Of a DNA stretch of 64,000 bases, positions 29,039 through 39,885 are shown piece by piece (the stretch's first letter is position 1; every line of letters starts with the position of its first letter). This DNA is from Hyphomicrobiales bacterium (GTDB taxonomy: Bacteria > Pseudomonadota > Alphaproteobacteria > Rhizobiales > HXMU1428-3), in NCBI GenBank assembly GCA_021775425.1, contig JAJFHX010000004.1, forward strand, positions 1-64,000. Direction: 5' to 3'. Under the pieces are notes generated by a model that was not told the DNA's origin, did not search any database, and worked only from the letters and a program-made list of their open reading frames with translations. The translations under genes and the position numbers were made by a program.

Positions 29039-30610
29039 ATGTATAAGGCTGCCGACAATGTGGCTTTGACGCTGGATACCAATGCAGGGCGCCCCTTGCA
29101 GGCGCAACTGTTTGAGCAGGTGCGGGCGATGATTATTGAAGGCAAACTAACTTCTGGTGCGGCCTTGCCTGCAACACGTGCTTTAAGCGAGCAACTTGGT
29201 GTTTCACGCAATACTGTTGTACTTGCTTATGACCGGTTACTTTCAGAAGGCTATATTGAGAGCAAGCGCTCGATTGGCACGTTTGTTAGTGACGCCATTC
29301 CATCAGGGGTTGATGCTGATAATGCAGAGCTGCCTCGCAATGACAACAAACAAATGATGGCAGAGATTGTCAGCCTGAAAACGCCTGAAGCTGATGTTCT
29401 TCCTGACGCTTGTTTGCCTTTCAGTTCTGATATCACAACTGAACAGAGCGCTTCCCATTCTGATGTTCGTGAAAACCATGCGCTAGATGCTGACATTGAT
29501 TTCAGGCCTGATTTACCGGATGGTGGGGCTTTTCCGCTGCGCAGCTGGCGGCGTATTGTGAACCGGTTATTGTCACTGCCTGAAGCCATTTATGGTCCGG
29601 CTCCTGATTTGCAGGGCATGTTTGAGCTAAGGCGGTCAATTGCTGAATATCTTGGGCCGGCGCGCGGTATTCTGACAAATCCTGATGAGGTGATTATTGT
29701 CTCCAATGCGCAAGAGGGGCGGAGTTTGTTGTGCCAGTTGCTGCTGGCCCAAAAAGGAACCTCCGCACTGATGGAACTGCCCGGCCCGGCGGGGCTTCAT
29801 GATTTATACAGCCATTATGACGCCGAGATATTTGAAATCGGTGTTGATGATGAGGGCATTCTAACCGAACAATTGCCGACCGATCGCCAAATTGGCGGCA
29901 TGGCTTATGTGACGCCTTCACATCATTTCCCGCTTGGGGTTGGCATGTCGCTGGCCCGGCGGGTGCAGCTTCTGGAATGGGCTTTGAAAGCTCAGACAAT
30001 TGTTATTGAAGATGAATCAACCAGTGAGTTTCGCTATGTTGGTTCGCCCCTGACGGCCCTAAAAGGGTTAGACACGCAGGGGAATGTGGTTTATCTCGGC
30101 AGTTTTGCGAAAACACTTGGTGTGCAAATCGGCTATCTGGTGGTGCCCCAGGGGTTGGTCAGGCCGCTTATGAAACTGAAAATCCTATCAAATTCAGGTG
30201 TTTCCTGGCTTGAGCAAGGGGCAATGGCTGAGTTTATGGATAATGGTGCTTATGAACGTCATTTGCGTAAACTGCGTAAAAAATGTATGGCAAAACGCGA
30301 TCTGATTGTCTCTTTACTAAAAAAACATTTTGGCTCTATCGCACTTGATGGGCTTGATGGTGGCTTGCATCTTATCTGGCATCTGCCGCCAGAGTATGGC
30401 ACGGCTAAATCGGTTGCCAAACACATGCGGGTAAAGCATAACATCGGGTTTTATACCACCTCGACGGGTGGGGCTTATTCTGGCCAGACTGACAAGCCAT
30501 ATGAACAGGCACTGATTTTGGGATATTCATCCCTGACGTTAGATGAAATTGAAGACGGCATAGAAAAACTGGCCGCTGAATTAAAGCAATTAACAGGAGC
30601 AAACGCATGA
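29039..30610 (+). CDS. MocR-family (GntR HTH plus class I aminotransferase-like) PLP-dependent regulator
   Basis: wHTH PLQAQLFEQVRAMIIEGKLTSGAALPATRALSEQLGVSRNTVVLAYDRLLSEGYIESKRSIGTFV; aminotransferase domain with GSFAKTLGVQIGYLVVP (PLP-Lys motif). Confidence 0.94.
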   Translation: MYKAADNVALTLDTNAGRPLQAQLFEQVRAMIIEGKLTSGAALPATRALSEQLGVSRNTVVLAYDRLLSEGYIESKRSIGTFVSDAIPSGVDADNAELPRNDNKQMMAEIVSLKTPEADVLPDACLPFSSDITTEQSASHSDVRENHALDADIDFRPDLPDGGAFPLRSWRRIVNRLLSLPEAIYGPAPDLQGMFELRRSIAEYLGPARGILTNPDEVIIVSNAQEGRSLLCQLLLAQKGTSALMELPGPAGLHDLYSHYDAEIFEIGVDDEGILTEQLPTDRQIGGMAYVTPSHHFPLGVGMSLARRVQLLEWALKAQTIVIEDESTSEFRYVGSPLTALKGLDTQGNVVYLGSFAKTLGVQIGYLVVPQGLVRPLMKLKILSNSGVSWLEQGAMAEFMDNGAYERHLRKLRKKCMAKRDLIVSLLKKHFGSIALDGLDGGLHLIWHLPPEYGTAKSVAKHMRVKHNIGFYTTSTGGAYSGQTDKPYEQALILGYSSLTLDEIEDGIEKLAAELKQLTGANA

Positions 30611-32589
30611 ATGGAAGCCTTATAGAGATCGGGCTTGGCGCGACAAGCATAGCGCTTGTGCTTTCTGTTGCCGCCGTGGTGCTTTCGTTTCTTTCACTGC
30701 AGCGCGGTGCGCCGGCGTTTTTGCACTCAGCCCGCCATGCGATGATTTTAAATGCCCTTCTTATTACGCTTGGCTGTTTTACGATTGTCTGGTCTTTTGT
30801 GATTAAAGACTTTTCCGTTCTTTATGTGGCGCAGAATTCCAACAGCCAGTTGCCTTTGCTGTACCGGCTAACGGCATTGTGGGGCGCGCATGAAGGGTCA
30901 TTGATGTTGTGGCTCTGGTTTCTGGCCAGTTTTACAGCGATTGCCGTTTTAGTGCACTGGAAGAGCCATCCGCTTTCCATGCCCTATGTGATCATGACGC
31001 TGGCTGGGCTGCAATTTGGTTTTCTTGTGTTTATTCTGTTTCTCTCTAACCCGTTTATTGAGGTGCATCCTGCGATGCCTGACGGGCGCGACCTTAACCC
31101 GTTGCTACAAGACCCGGGCCTCGCGTTTCACCCGCCGACGCTTTATATGGGCTATGTTGCGTTTTCAGTGCCGTTTGCGTTTGCCATTGCCGCGCTGGCG
31201 CGGGGGCAATCTGGCCGGGAATGGGTGGTGACTACAAGACGCTGGACATTGTTCGCATGGGTTGCCTTAACCAGCGGGATTTTGCTTGGCGGGTACTGGG
31301 CTTATTATGAGCTTGGCTGGGGTGGATACTGGGCGTGGGACCCGGTTGAAAACGCGTCGCTGATGCCATGGCTAACCGGTACCGCTTTTCTTCATTCGAT
31401 TATGGCGCAAGATCAGCGCAACCTGTTTCAGACATGGAATGTGTTTTTGATCATCACGACCTTTGGTCTTTCCCTGCTTGGTACATTTCTTGTGCGCTCG
31501 GGTGTGCTGACCTCTGTTCATTCATTCGCCGCTGACCCGGGACGGGGTGCTTATATTCTCGGATTTTTGATCGTTGTTTCTGTTATCAGTTATGGTCTGC
31601 TGATCTGGCGGGGCAACCGGCTGGTTGGGCCGCACAAGGTTTCCAATCTTGTATCGCGTGAATCTGCACTTTTATATAATAACCTGATGTTTGTTGCGGC
31701 AGCTGTTATTGTGCTGACTGGCACGCTTTATCCTCTGGCAATTGAAATATTAACCGGTGAGCGAGTATCAGTTGCAGCTCCTTATTTTAATAAGGTGATG
31801 GCACCTTTGATGCTTGGCATTGTTTTGCTAATGGGGCTTGGGCCGCTTATTCCGTGGCGCAAATCTAATTTTGCGAAACTTCGCAAACAGTTTGCGCTGC
31901 CTGCCGGGCTGGCGGTTGCGATTGCCATTATTGCTTATTTCCTAGGGGCGACTGACATCATCGCGATGCTGGCAATAGGTTTAATTGGCTTTGTGTTTGC
32001 TGCGACGATGATGGATATCATTGCTGCCGTTAAGGCCAATATGCGGGTGACTGAGCGCAGTTGGAGCCGCAGCCTTTCTAGCCTAGCGATGAACAATCAG
32101 CGGCGTTATGGCGGGTTTATTGTGCATCTTGGTACGTTGGTGCTGATTATTGGTGTGGTTGGTTCTGCCTTTTTCAAAGAGGAGGCGACTGTGACACTTA
32201 AACCCGGTGACCAGGTCATCAGCGGGCCTTATGTTCTCACCTACAAAGCGATTACGCCGCAAAAGGGGCCGAATTATACTGAGCGGATGGCCTTTTTTGA
32301 GTGGAAAAAAGATGATGGGACAACCGGCACGCTCACCCCTTCAAAACGGCACTATCCTGTGACCAGTACTGTGACAACAGAAGCTTCCATTCTTTCGACG
32401 ATGCTGGGTGATCTTTATGTGGTGCTTGGGAACGAACATGGCAAGGAAGAAGTGACCACAAGGGTGTTCTGGAATCCGCTTGTTAACTGGATCTGGATTG
32501 GCTGGCTGATTGTTTTACTCGGCGTGTTTTTTGCCATGACCAAAAAAGCGCCGAAGATTGTAACGCAACCAAAAGAGGCGCTGGCATAG
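30607..32589 (+). CDS. ccmF: Heme lyase CcmF/NrfE family
   Basis: WGAHEGSLMLWLWFLA; LGGYWAYYELGWGGYWAWDPVENASLMPWLTGTAFLHS (WWD domain). Confidence 0.97.
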   Translation: MNGSLIEIGLGATSIALVLSVAAVVLSFLSLQRGAPAFLHSARHAMILNALLITLGCFTIVWSFVIKDFSVLYVAQNSNSQLPLLYRLTALWGAHEGSLMLWLWFLASFTAIAVLVHWKSHPLSMPYVIMTLAGLQFGFLVFILFLSNPFIEVHPAMPDGRDLNPLLQDPGLAFHPPTLYMGYVAFSVPFAFAIAALARGQSGREWVVTTRRWTLFAWVALTSGILLGGYWAYYELGWGGYWAWDPVENASLMPWLTGTAFLHSIMAQDQRNLFQTWNVFLIITTFGLSLLGTFLVRSGVLTSVHSFAADPGRGAYILGFLIVVSVISYGLLIWRGNRLVGPHKVSNLVSRESALLYNNLMFVAAAVIVLTGTLYPLAIEILTGERVSVAAPYFNKVMAPLMLGIVLLMGLGPLIPWRKSNFAKLRKQFALPAGLAVAIAIIAYFLGATDIIAMLAIGLIGFVFAATMMDIIAAVKANMRVTERSWSRSLSSLAMNNQRRYGGFIVHLGTLVLIIGVVGSAFFKEEATVTLKPGDQVISGPYVLTYKAITPQKGPNYTERMAFFEWKKDDGTTGTLTPSKRHYPVTSTVTTEASILSTMLGDLYVVLGNEHGKEEVTTRVFWNPLVNWIWIGWLIVLLGVFFAMTKKAPKIVTQPKEALA

Positions 32590-33195
32590 ATGGCTGAGCA
32601 GACACAAATAGTTATACGCTGGTGGCACTTTGCCCTGATTGGGGTGATGATCCTGATGTTTGTGATGTTTGCGGCTGGCCTTGGGCGGGATACCCGCTTT
32701 ATTCCTTCGCCGTTAATTGGCAAGCCGGCCTATGATTTTAAACTGAAGCAATTGCGGGCGGATAAAGAAATCAGTCTGTCTGATTTTAAAGGCACGGCGG
32801 TTGTTTTAAATTTCTGGGCTTCGTGGTGTGTGGCCTGCCGTGATGAGCATCATGTGCTGCTGGAAAGCGCGAAAAAATATACTGGTAAGCCGGTTCAGTT
32901 CCTTGGTGTGAACAGCAAGGACACGAAAAAGGCGGCGATCGGTTTTATGGAGCAGCGCGGCTTTTTCCCCTACCCCTCTGTGGTTGATGGGCAGGGGCGG
33001 CTTGGTCTTGAATATGGTGTTTATGGTATGCCGGAGACATTCTTTATCAATGAAAAGGGAATTATTGTTGCCAAGCATATTGGTGCGTTAACTCCTGAAA
33101 TTGTTGAAAAGAACATTGGCCTGACGGGCGCACTCGAACAAAGGGCTGTATCTATTTCTGATGATGCCTCTTCTAAGAAAGAGGTGCGCCAATGA
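32590..33195 (+). CDS. ccmG: DsbE/CcmG family thiol:disulfide interchange protein
   Basis: NFWASWCVACRDEHHVLLE thioredoxin-like CxxC; N-terminal TM anchor; abuts ccmF. Confidence 0.95.
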   Translation: MAEQTQIVIRWWHFALIGVMILMFVMFAAGLGRDTRFIPSPLIGKPAYDFKLKQLRADKEISLSDFKGTAVVLNFWASWCVACRDEHHVLLESAKKYTGKPVQFLGVNSKDTKKAAIGFMEQRGFFPYPSVVDGQGRLGLEYGVYGMPETFFINEKGIIVAKHIGALTPEIVEKNIGLTGALEQRAVSISDDASSKKEVRQ

Positions 33196-33692
33196 GAGTG
33201 AGCATAAAAATCATAATCGCTGCTTTATTTGTGATGTCTGCCCCTATTGCCGGGCAGGCGCAAGATGCGAATCCAGCCAAAGCTGAGACTGCTGCACCCA
33301 AAGTGCAGGTTGAGAGCCGGCTTGAAAGACAAGTGCGGAATATTGCCAGCCTGCTTCGTTGCCCGGTTTGCCAGGGTGAAAGCGTTTATGACAGCCATGC
33401 GGATGTGGCGGTTGAAATGAAAACGCTGATTGCAGAAAAAATCACAGCCGGGGAAACGACCGAGCAGATTTTGACCTATTTCAAAGACAGGTATGGAAAT
33501 TACATTTTAATGGAGCCACCGGCTGAGGGATTGCACTGGGTGATCTGGATTTTTCCCGGGTTTATGGCATTGCTTGGGGCTATGTTTCTGGTTCAGCACT
33601 TACGGTCCAGCGCCAAAGCTGAGCAACAACGTTTTGAGGAACAGGCAAAAAGTAAAGAGGCGCCGGGTGAAATTGAGGAACTCAGCCTATGA
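33192..33692 (+). CDS. ccmH: Cytochrome c-type biogenesis protein CcmH
   Basis: IASLLRCPVCQGESVYDSHADVAVEMKTLIAEKITAGETTEQILTYFKDRYGNYILMEPP. Confidence 0.97.
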   Translation: MRVSIKIIIAALFVMSAPIAGQAQDANPAKAETAAPKVQVESRLERQVRNIASLLRCPVCQGESVYDSHADVAVEMKTLIAEKITAGETTEQILTYFKDRYGNYILMEPPAEGLHWVIWIFPGFMALLGAMFLVQHLRSSAKAEQQRFEEQAKSKEAPGEIEELSL

Positions 33693-34609
33693 GTAGTTTA
33701 ATTGGCATAATCGCGCTTGGGGCGTTGACGCTGTTTGTGATGCTTTTGCCGTTATGGCAGCGGCGTGCTGACCGCTCGCTTGGAACGGGGCTTGAGACCA
33801 ATGATCTTTCCACTCAATGGGAAAATGAGAAAGACCGGCTTGTCAAAGAACAGCATGATCTGGACCTTGCCTTAGCTGAGGGGAAAATTTCTGAAGAAAC
33901 GCATGCTGTTGAACGTGAGCAGGTAGTTTATGACGCCAAGCGGGCGCTTGAACGGTTGCGCTTTGCCCGCAGTGAAAGTGAAAAGCGGGCCTCTAAAGCG
34001 AAACATAAGCCAAAAGCCTACCCTTTATGGGGGATGGGGTTTGCCGCGTCGATTTTTGTTGCAACGATTGGTCTTGTGTTTCACCTCAACGGGCAGGACG
34101 TGCAACGACAACTGACACAGGCGGAAGCTCAAAAAGCACCAGGACAGCCGGACATTCAGAAAATGGTTGCTGCCTTAGAAGAGCGTGTTAAAGCAGGTGG
34201 CAGCAGTCTTAAAGAACAGTTGATGCTGGCGCGTTCGTTTCTGGTGCTTGGCAGGCGGGATGAATCGATCTCGCTTTATAAAGGCATCGCCAAGGCGAAT
34301 AGTGACAATGTGCCAGCTCTTATGGCGCTTGGTGAAATTCACTTTAACTCCAAGACACCTGAAGAACAGTCGCAAGCGTTACAATATTTTGAAAAAGCTC
34401 TGGTTGTTGAACCTGATAAACCAGAAGCTCTTTGGTACAAATCTCTTGCCTTACTTCGAGAAAAGAAATTTGACCAATCCAGAACAGTTTTGGTGAAACT
34501 GAAAGAGATTGCCAAAGATAACCCAAAGGCGATGGAAGCGGTTACGCAATTGCTGACTGAACTGGATAAGAACCGGGCGAAGACCCAGAAAAACAATCCC
34601 TCTCAATAA
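33689..34609 (+). CDS. ccmI: Cytochrome c biogenesis protein CcmI (TPR)
   Basis: N-terminal TM plus [16 protein letters not shown]..., then TPR-like C-terminus; ATGA overlap with ccmH. Confidence 0.9.
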   Translation: MSSLIGIIALGALTLFVMLLPLWQRRADRSLGTGLETNDLSTQWENEKDRLVKEQHDLDLALAEGKISEETHAVEREQVVYDAKRALERLRFARSESEKRASKAKHKPKAYPLWGMGFAASIFVATIGLVFHLNGQDVQRQLTQAEAQKAPGQPDIQKMVAALEERVKAGGSSLKEQLMLARSFLVLGRRDESISLYKGIAKANSDNVPALMALGEIHFNSKTPEEQSQALQYFEKALVVEPDKPEALWYKSLALLREKKFDQSRTVLVKLKEIAKDNPKAMEAVTQLLTELDKNRAKTQKNNPSQ

Positions 34610-34655
34610 AGGGCACTGCCGGTTTGAAAGCTGGTTACAAAATAAGGAAGTTATT

Positions 34656-35915
34656 ATGTTTGAATATGACCAATGCCTTGAAGACCATATTAAGTCACTG
34701 CATGATGAGGGGCGTTATCGTGTCTTTCTTGACCTTGAACGTGTGGCTGGTCAGTTTCCAAAAGCTTACAATTTTGGCAGCTATACCAGTGTTGATGGCA
34801 AGTGCCCGCGCAATACGCTTGAGCCATTAAGCGACATCACCGTCTGGTGCAGCAATGATTATCTTGGCATGGGGCAAAACAAGGATGTGATTGAAGCGAT
34901 GAAAGAAGCCATTGACCGGCTTGGGGCCGGCGCTGGTGGCACACGGAATATTTCCGGCAATCACCATCTTATCGTTTCGCTTGAGCGGGAACTGGCTGAT
35001 CTGCATCAGAAGGAAGCGGGGCTGGTGTTTTCTTCCGGTTATGTTGCGAATGAATCGACCCTTAGTACGCTTTCAAAATTGCTGCCTTCTGTTGTGATGA
35101 TTTCTGATGAGCTGAACCATGCGTCAATGATCCAGGGGATTTTGCATGGCAAGGCTGAAAAGAAAATATTCAGACATAATGATCTGGCGCATCTTGAAGA
35201 AATTCTGAAAAGCATTGACCCTTCGCGGCCAAAAATTCTGGCCTTTGAAAGTGTTTATTCCATGGATGGGGACATAAGCCCGATGGAAAAAATCCTTGAC
35301 CTGGCAGACAAATATAACTGCTTTACTTTTCTTGATGAAGTACATGCGGTTGGCATGTACGGGCCGCATGGCGGCGGCATTGCTGAGCGTGAAGGACTGA
35401 TGGATCGTATTGATATTATTCAGGGCACGCTTGCCAAGGCGTTTGGGGTCATTGGCGGTTATATTACAGGTAAAACTTCAACCATTGACGCCATCCGTTC
35501 TTATGCCAGTGGGTTTATTTTCACCACAACGCTGCCACCGGCTGTGGCCGCTGGTGCGCTGACCAGTGTGAGGCATCTGAAACAATCAAATAAAGAGCGT
35601 GACCTGCAGCAACAGAGAGCTGGTGAGTTAAAAGGATTACTAGCGCAGGCTGGCATTCCCTATATCCATTCTGAAACGCACATCGTGCCGGTTATGGTGG
35701 GTGATGCGGTGCTGTGTAAGGAAGTTTCTGACAGACTGCTTGGGCAATTTAACATGTATATTCAGCCAATTAATTTCCCGACTGTGCCGCGGGGCACGGA
35801 GCGGTTGCGCATCACGCCTGGGCCATTGCACACAAGTGAGATGCTTGCAGAACTGGTGAACTGCCTTTCTATCATCTGGGATGACATTAATTTACCGCGA
35901 TCAGTAGCGGCATAG
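34656..35915 (+). CDS. hemA: 5-aminolevulinate synthase
   Basis: [114 protein letters not shown]. Confidence 0.98.
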   Translation: MFEYDQCLEDHIKSLHDEGRYRVFLDLERVAGQFPKAYNFGSYTSVDGKCPRNTLEPLSDITVWCSNDYLGMGQNKDVIEAMKEAIDRLGAGAGGTRNISGNHHLIVSLERELADLHQKEAGLVFSSGYVANESTLSTLSKLLPSVVMISDELNHASMIQGILHGKAEKKIFRHNDLAHLEEILKSIDPSRPKILAFESVYSMDGDISPMEKILDLADKYNCFTFLDEVHAVGMYGPHGGGIAEREGLMDRIDIIQGTLAKAFGVIGGYITGKTSTIDAIRSYASGFIFTTTLPPAVAAGALTSVRHLKQSNKERDLQQQRAGELKGLLAQAGIPYIHSETHIVPVMVGDAVLCKEVSDRLLGQFNMYIQPINFPTVPRGTERLRITPGPLHTSEMLAELVNCLSIIWDDINLPRSVAA

Positions 35916-35924
35916 GAGCTTTTC

Positions 35925-36368
35925 ATGACAGCCAGAAAAAAACGTATGGTGGTGATTGTCAGTGCTTTGGCGCTGCTTTCGGTTAGTGTTGGGCTTGTGG
36001 CTTTTGCTTTCAGGGATAATCTGGTGTTTTTCCTCACGCCGACAGATGTGATGGCGGGCAAAGCCAAGGGGGCTAACAAGCTTCGTATTGGCGGTATGGT
36101 TGAAAACGGGTCTCTCAAGCGGCTTGAAGATGGATTGACCGTTTCTTTCATGGTCACTGATTTCAGTCACTCAATACCTGTCACTTATACGGGCTTGTTG
36201 CCAAACCTTTTCAAGGAAGGGCAAGGAGTGATCGCAGAAGGCGCTTTCATTGGCGACGGAAAATTTCAAGCCAAGACCATTCTTGCAAAGCATGATGAAA
36301 AATATGTGCCGCGTGAATTGCAGGAAACCATGAAGAAAAAACCGAAATCTGAGGCTCAATCTTATTAG
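35925..36368 (+). CDS. ccmE: Cytochrome c maturation heme chaperone CcmE
   Basis: LRIGGMVENGSLKR ... VTYTGLLPNLFKEGQGVIAEG ... AKTILAKHDEKYVPRE (heme-binding His region). Confidence 0.97.
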   Translation: MTARKKRMVVIVSALALLSVSVGLVAFAFRDNLVFFLTPTDVMAGKAKGANKLRIGGMVENGSLKRLEDGLTVSFMVTDFSHSIPVTYTGLLPNLFKEGQGVIAEGAFIGDGKFQAKTILAKHDEKYVPRELQETMKKKPKSEAQSY

Positions 36369-36458
36369 TTTTCATGCTTTACCCCCTATGATGAATTGAC
36401 ATAAATCGCTATATTTATAAAAACCGGTTTATTTTAAATTCAGACTTTTGGGAGCTTT

Positions 36459-37241
36459 ATGCAGAGCAATTCCGCACAACCGAAAATTTCTGGCCAGAAT
36501 TGTGAAAGCAAGGATGGTGACAATGTGTTGCATCCGACCTGTCTTGTTTGCGAGGTGAGAGCTTGTGGTCTTTGTTCTGAATTAAACAATGAGTCGCTCA
36601 TTAAACTGCAAAAAATCACTCGCACACGTGAATATAAAGCTGGTGAACAGATTTTTTGTGATGAAGAGCCTTTGCAGAATTATGCCACCATTAAGAACGG
36701 TATTGTTAAGCTGACCAAGATTTTGCCGGATGGGCGCCAGCAAACCATCGGGCTTGGGTTTCCCCCTGATTTTATTGGCAGAGCTTTCAAAGACACCAAT
36801 TCCTCATTTGCCATCGCGCTTACTGATGTGACCGTTTGCACCTTTCCCAAAGAGTTGTTTAACGGGTTTTTATCCAGCCTGCCGAAGCTTGAACACAAGT
36901 TGTTTGAGCTCACGCTAAATGAGCTTGATCAGGCAAGGGAATTGATGCTGATGCTCGGGCAGATGTCTGCGCTTGAAAAGGTGACAGGCTTATTGATTGG
37001 GTTTTCAAAACGACTGCATCATTCAAACCAGTTGCAGAATATTGAAAGCGATATAAACCGGTTTGAGCTGCAACTCTCAAGGGCTGAGATTTCTGATTTT
37101 CTTGGCCTGACGATTGAGACCGTTAGCCGGCAATTTTCGCTGCTTAAACAAAAGGGTCTGATTACGATTGAAAATCAGCGCCAGATTCATATTCTGGATC
37201 GCCCGGAGATGGAAGAGATTGCTGGTCATAGCCCGTTTTAG
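36459..37241 (+). CDS. fnr: Crp/Fnr family regulator, FNR type with N-terminal Cys cluster
   Basis: HPTCLVCEVRACGLCSELNNESL Cys cluster; cNMP-binding fold; HTH LSRAEISDFLGLTIETVSRQFSLLKQKGLITIE. Confidence 0.92.
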   Translation: MQSNSAQPKISGQNCESKDGDNVLHPTCLVCEVRACGLCSELNNESLIKLQKITRTREYKAGEQIFCDEEPLQNYATIKNGIVKLTKILPDGRQQTIGLGFPPDFIGRAFKDTNSSFAIALTDVTVCTFPKELFNGFLSSLPKLEHKLFELTLNELDQARELMLMLGQMSALEKVTGLLIGFSKRLHHSNQLQNIESDINRFELQLSRAEISDFLGLTIETVSRQFSLLKQKGLITIENQRQIHILDRPEMEEIAGHSPF

Positions 37242-37340
37242 CAGGGCACTAATTGATCATTCTTAACTGATTGTTTCGATACATCGTGCCGTGCTGTTCA
37301 GCACTGGTATTCCCCTTACTTTAAATTTTTTATCATGCAA

Positions 37341-37382
37341 TTGATATAGATCAATTCATAGCACCTCCCCCTCGCCTACTAT
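37341..37382 (+). promoter_or_regulatory. FNR-box promoter of ccoNOQP
   Basis: Perfect palindrome TTGATATAGATCAA (37341-37354); TACTAT -10-like hexamer at 37377-37382 at the spacing of a class II FNR promoter. Confidence 0.82.
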
Positions 37383-37530
37383 TTCATTACGACCATTACT
37401 CACTCATTTGCGTGCTCCTCTTAACTTCCGGGTTTCTTTGAACTGCGGATTTAATCGAAGCTGCTTGCGGGTTTTGCTGTTGTTTTTTATTTGACCGAAA
37501 TTGTTTGACCGAACTTATCGGAGGTATCAG

Positions 37531-39144
37531 ATGGACCCTCTCAGCACTATGTTTGCTCTGGCTGCGAGTTTGTTTTCAGTTATTCTGGCTTTATATGCGT
37601 CTTCACAGGCTGAGGATTTTATCTTCGGCTTTCACATGCTTGTTTTTGCCGCTGCCGGTGGATTGTTAATTCTCTATCTGGCGCGGACGGTTTCTTTTCA
37701 GCAAATGACTGAAAAAGGTGAGGCGACATATTCTGACGGGATCATTCGTTATGGTGTGATCGCGACGCTGTTCTGGGGCATCGTCGGATTTCTGGTTGGG
37801 GTGTTGATTGCCAGCCAACTGGCTTTTCCTTCTCTGAACCTTGACCTTGAATGGACCAGCTTTGGCCGATTGCGGCCGCTGCATACATCTGCTGTGATAT
37901 TTGCATTTGGCGGTAATGCGCTGATCGCCACCAGTTTTTATTGTGTGCAGCGTACATGCAGAACAAGGCTGGCGTTTGAGCCTCTTGCGTGGTTTGTGTT
38001 CTGGGGCTATCAGCTGTTTATTGTGCTGGCGGCAACGGGGTATGTGCTTGGTTCAACTCAGGCAAAAGAATATGCCGAGCCTGAATGGTATGTTGATATC
38101 TGGCTGACGATTGTCTGGGTTTCTTATTTGCTTGTGTTCTTCTTTACGCTTTTAAGACGCCGGGAACCGCATATTTATGTCGCGAACTGGTTTTATCTCG
38201 GGTTTATTGTCACGGTGGCCATGTTGCATGTGGTGAACGGTCTGGCGGTTCCGGTTTCTCCTTTCTCTTCTGTCAGCTATTCAGCTTTTTCAGGTGTGCA
38301 GAGCGCGCTTGTGCAGTGGTGGTATGGTCACAATGCGGTTGGCTTTTTTCTCACCGCCGGATTTTTGGGCATGATGTATTACTTTGTGCCCAAACAGGCC
38401 AACAGGCCGGTTTATTCCTACAGACTTTCCATCATCCATTTCTGGTCAGTTATTTTTCTATATATCTGGGCGGGGCCGCATCACCTGCATTATACAGCTC
38501 TGCCTGACTGGGCGCAGACTCTTGGCATGGTGTTTTCCATCATGTTGTGGATGCCGAGCTGGGGCGGGATGATCAATGGTCTGATGACGCTATCTGGTGC
38601 GTGGGACAAATTACGGACTGACCCTATTTTGCGGATGATGGTTGCGTCTATCGCTTTTTATGGCATGGCGACATTTGAAGGGCCTTTGATGTCTATTAAG
38701 TCTGTCAATGCGCTTAGCCATTATACTGACTGGACCATTGGTCATGTGCATTCTGGTGCGCTTGGTTGGAATGCACTGATCAGTTTCGGGGCGATTTACT
38801 ACCTGGTGCCGAAGCTCTGGGGTCGGCGCGAGCTTTACAGCCTACAGCTTGTGAACTGGCATTTCTGGATCGCGATGATGGGCATTGTGATTTACGCCTC
38901 TTCTATGTGGGTCTCAGGAATCATGCAGGGGCTGATGTGGCGCGAATATAACGCTGACGGGTTTCTGGTTTATTCCTTTGCTGAAACGGTAATGCAGATG
39001 CATCCGTTCTATGTCCTCAGGGCGATTGGAGGTTTGTTGTTCCTGATTGGTGGATTGATCATGGTTTACAACATCTGGCGGACGATCCGCGGGGAAGTCA
39101 AAGTTGATCAGCCGATTTCTCAGGTCATTACGGTAGGGGCATAG
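37531..39144 (+). CDS. ccoN: cbb3-type cytochrome c oxidase subunit I
   Basis: [19 protein letters not shown]...; [70 protein letters not shown]. Confidence 0.97.
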   Translation: MDPLSTMFALAASLFSVILALYASSQAEDFIFGFHMLVFAAAGGLLILYLARTVSFQQMTEKGEATYSDGIIRYGVIATLFWGIVGFLVGVLIASQLAFPSLNLDLEWTSFGRLRPLHTSAVIFAFGGNALIATSFYCVQRTCRTRLAFEPLAWFVFWGYQLFIVLAATGYVLGSTQAKEYAEPEWYVDIWLTIVWVSYLLVFFFTLLRRREPHIYVANWFYLGFIVTVAMLHVVNGLAVPVSPFSSVSYSAFSGVQSALVQWWYGHNAVGFFLTAGFLGMMYYFVPKQANRPVYSYRLSIIHFWSVIFLYIWAGPHHLHYTALPDWAQTLGMVFSIMLWMPSWGGMINGLMTLSGAWDKLRTDPILRMMVASIAFYGMATFEGPLMSIKSVNALSHYTDWTIGHVHSGALGWNALISFGAIYYLVPKLWGRRELYSLQLVNWHFWIAMMGIVIYASSMWVSGIMQGLMWREYNADGFLVYSFAETVMQMHPFYVLRAIGGLLFLIGGLIMVYNIWRTIRGEVKVDQPISQVITVGA

Positions 39145-39155
39145 GAGCATTAGAC

Positions 39156-39875
39156 ATGAACCATTCTATCATTGAAAAAAACGGAACCCTGCTACTTGTA
39201 TTGAGCCTGATTGTGGTCTCTATCGGTGGGATTGTGGAAATTGCGCCAACGTTTTATCTCGAAAACACGATTGAGAAGGTGAAAGGCATGCGGCCATACT
39301 CACCACTCGAGCTGATGGGTGCGAATATTTATAAACGAGAGGGCTGCAACCTTTGCCATAGCCAGATGATCCGCCCGTTTCGGGATGAGGTAGAGCGCTA
39401 TGGTCACTATTCGCTCGCGGCTGAAAGTATGTATGATCACCCGTTTGTCTGGGGTTCAAAAAGGACGGGGCCGGACCTTGCCCGTGTTGGCGGGCGTTAT
39501 TCTGATGAATGGCACAGGGAACATCTGAAAGACCCACAAAGCGTTGTCCCCTCTTCTGTGATGCCTGGATATAAGCACCTGATGAGACCACTAAGTGTGC
39601 CGAATATTGCGTCGCATCTGAAGGCGAATGTGGTCGTCGGCGTGCCATATACTGATGAGCAGATTGAAAAAAGCGCTGAAGATCTTGTTGCGCAAGCGAA
39701 CCCCGATGCTGATGGCGCTGAGGATGTTTTGGCACGATACCCGAAAGCACAGGTCAGGGACTTTGATGGTGATCCGAAAACGCTGACAGAGATGGACGCG
39801 CTCATCGCTTATTTGCAGATGCTTGGCACGCTGGTTGATTTTTCAACCTATGACGCCAAAGCCAATTTCAGATAG
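39156..39875 (+). CDS. ccoO: cbb3-type cytochrome c oxidase subunit II
   Basis: [60 protein letters not shown]. Confidence 0.98.
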   Translation: MNHSIIEKNGTLLLVLSLIVVSIGGIVEIAPTFYLENTIEKVKGMRPYSPLELMGANIYKREGCNLCHSQMIRPFRDEVERYGHYSLAAESMYDHPFVWGSKRTGPDLARVGGRYSDEWHREHLKDPQSVVPSSVMPGYKHLMRPLSVPNIASHLKANVVVGVPYTDEQIEKSAEDLVAQANPDADGAEDVLARYPKAQVRDFDGDPKTLTEMDALIAYLQMLGTLVDFSTYDAKANFR

Positions 39876-39885
39876 GAGGCAAGAG

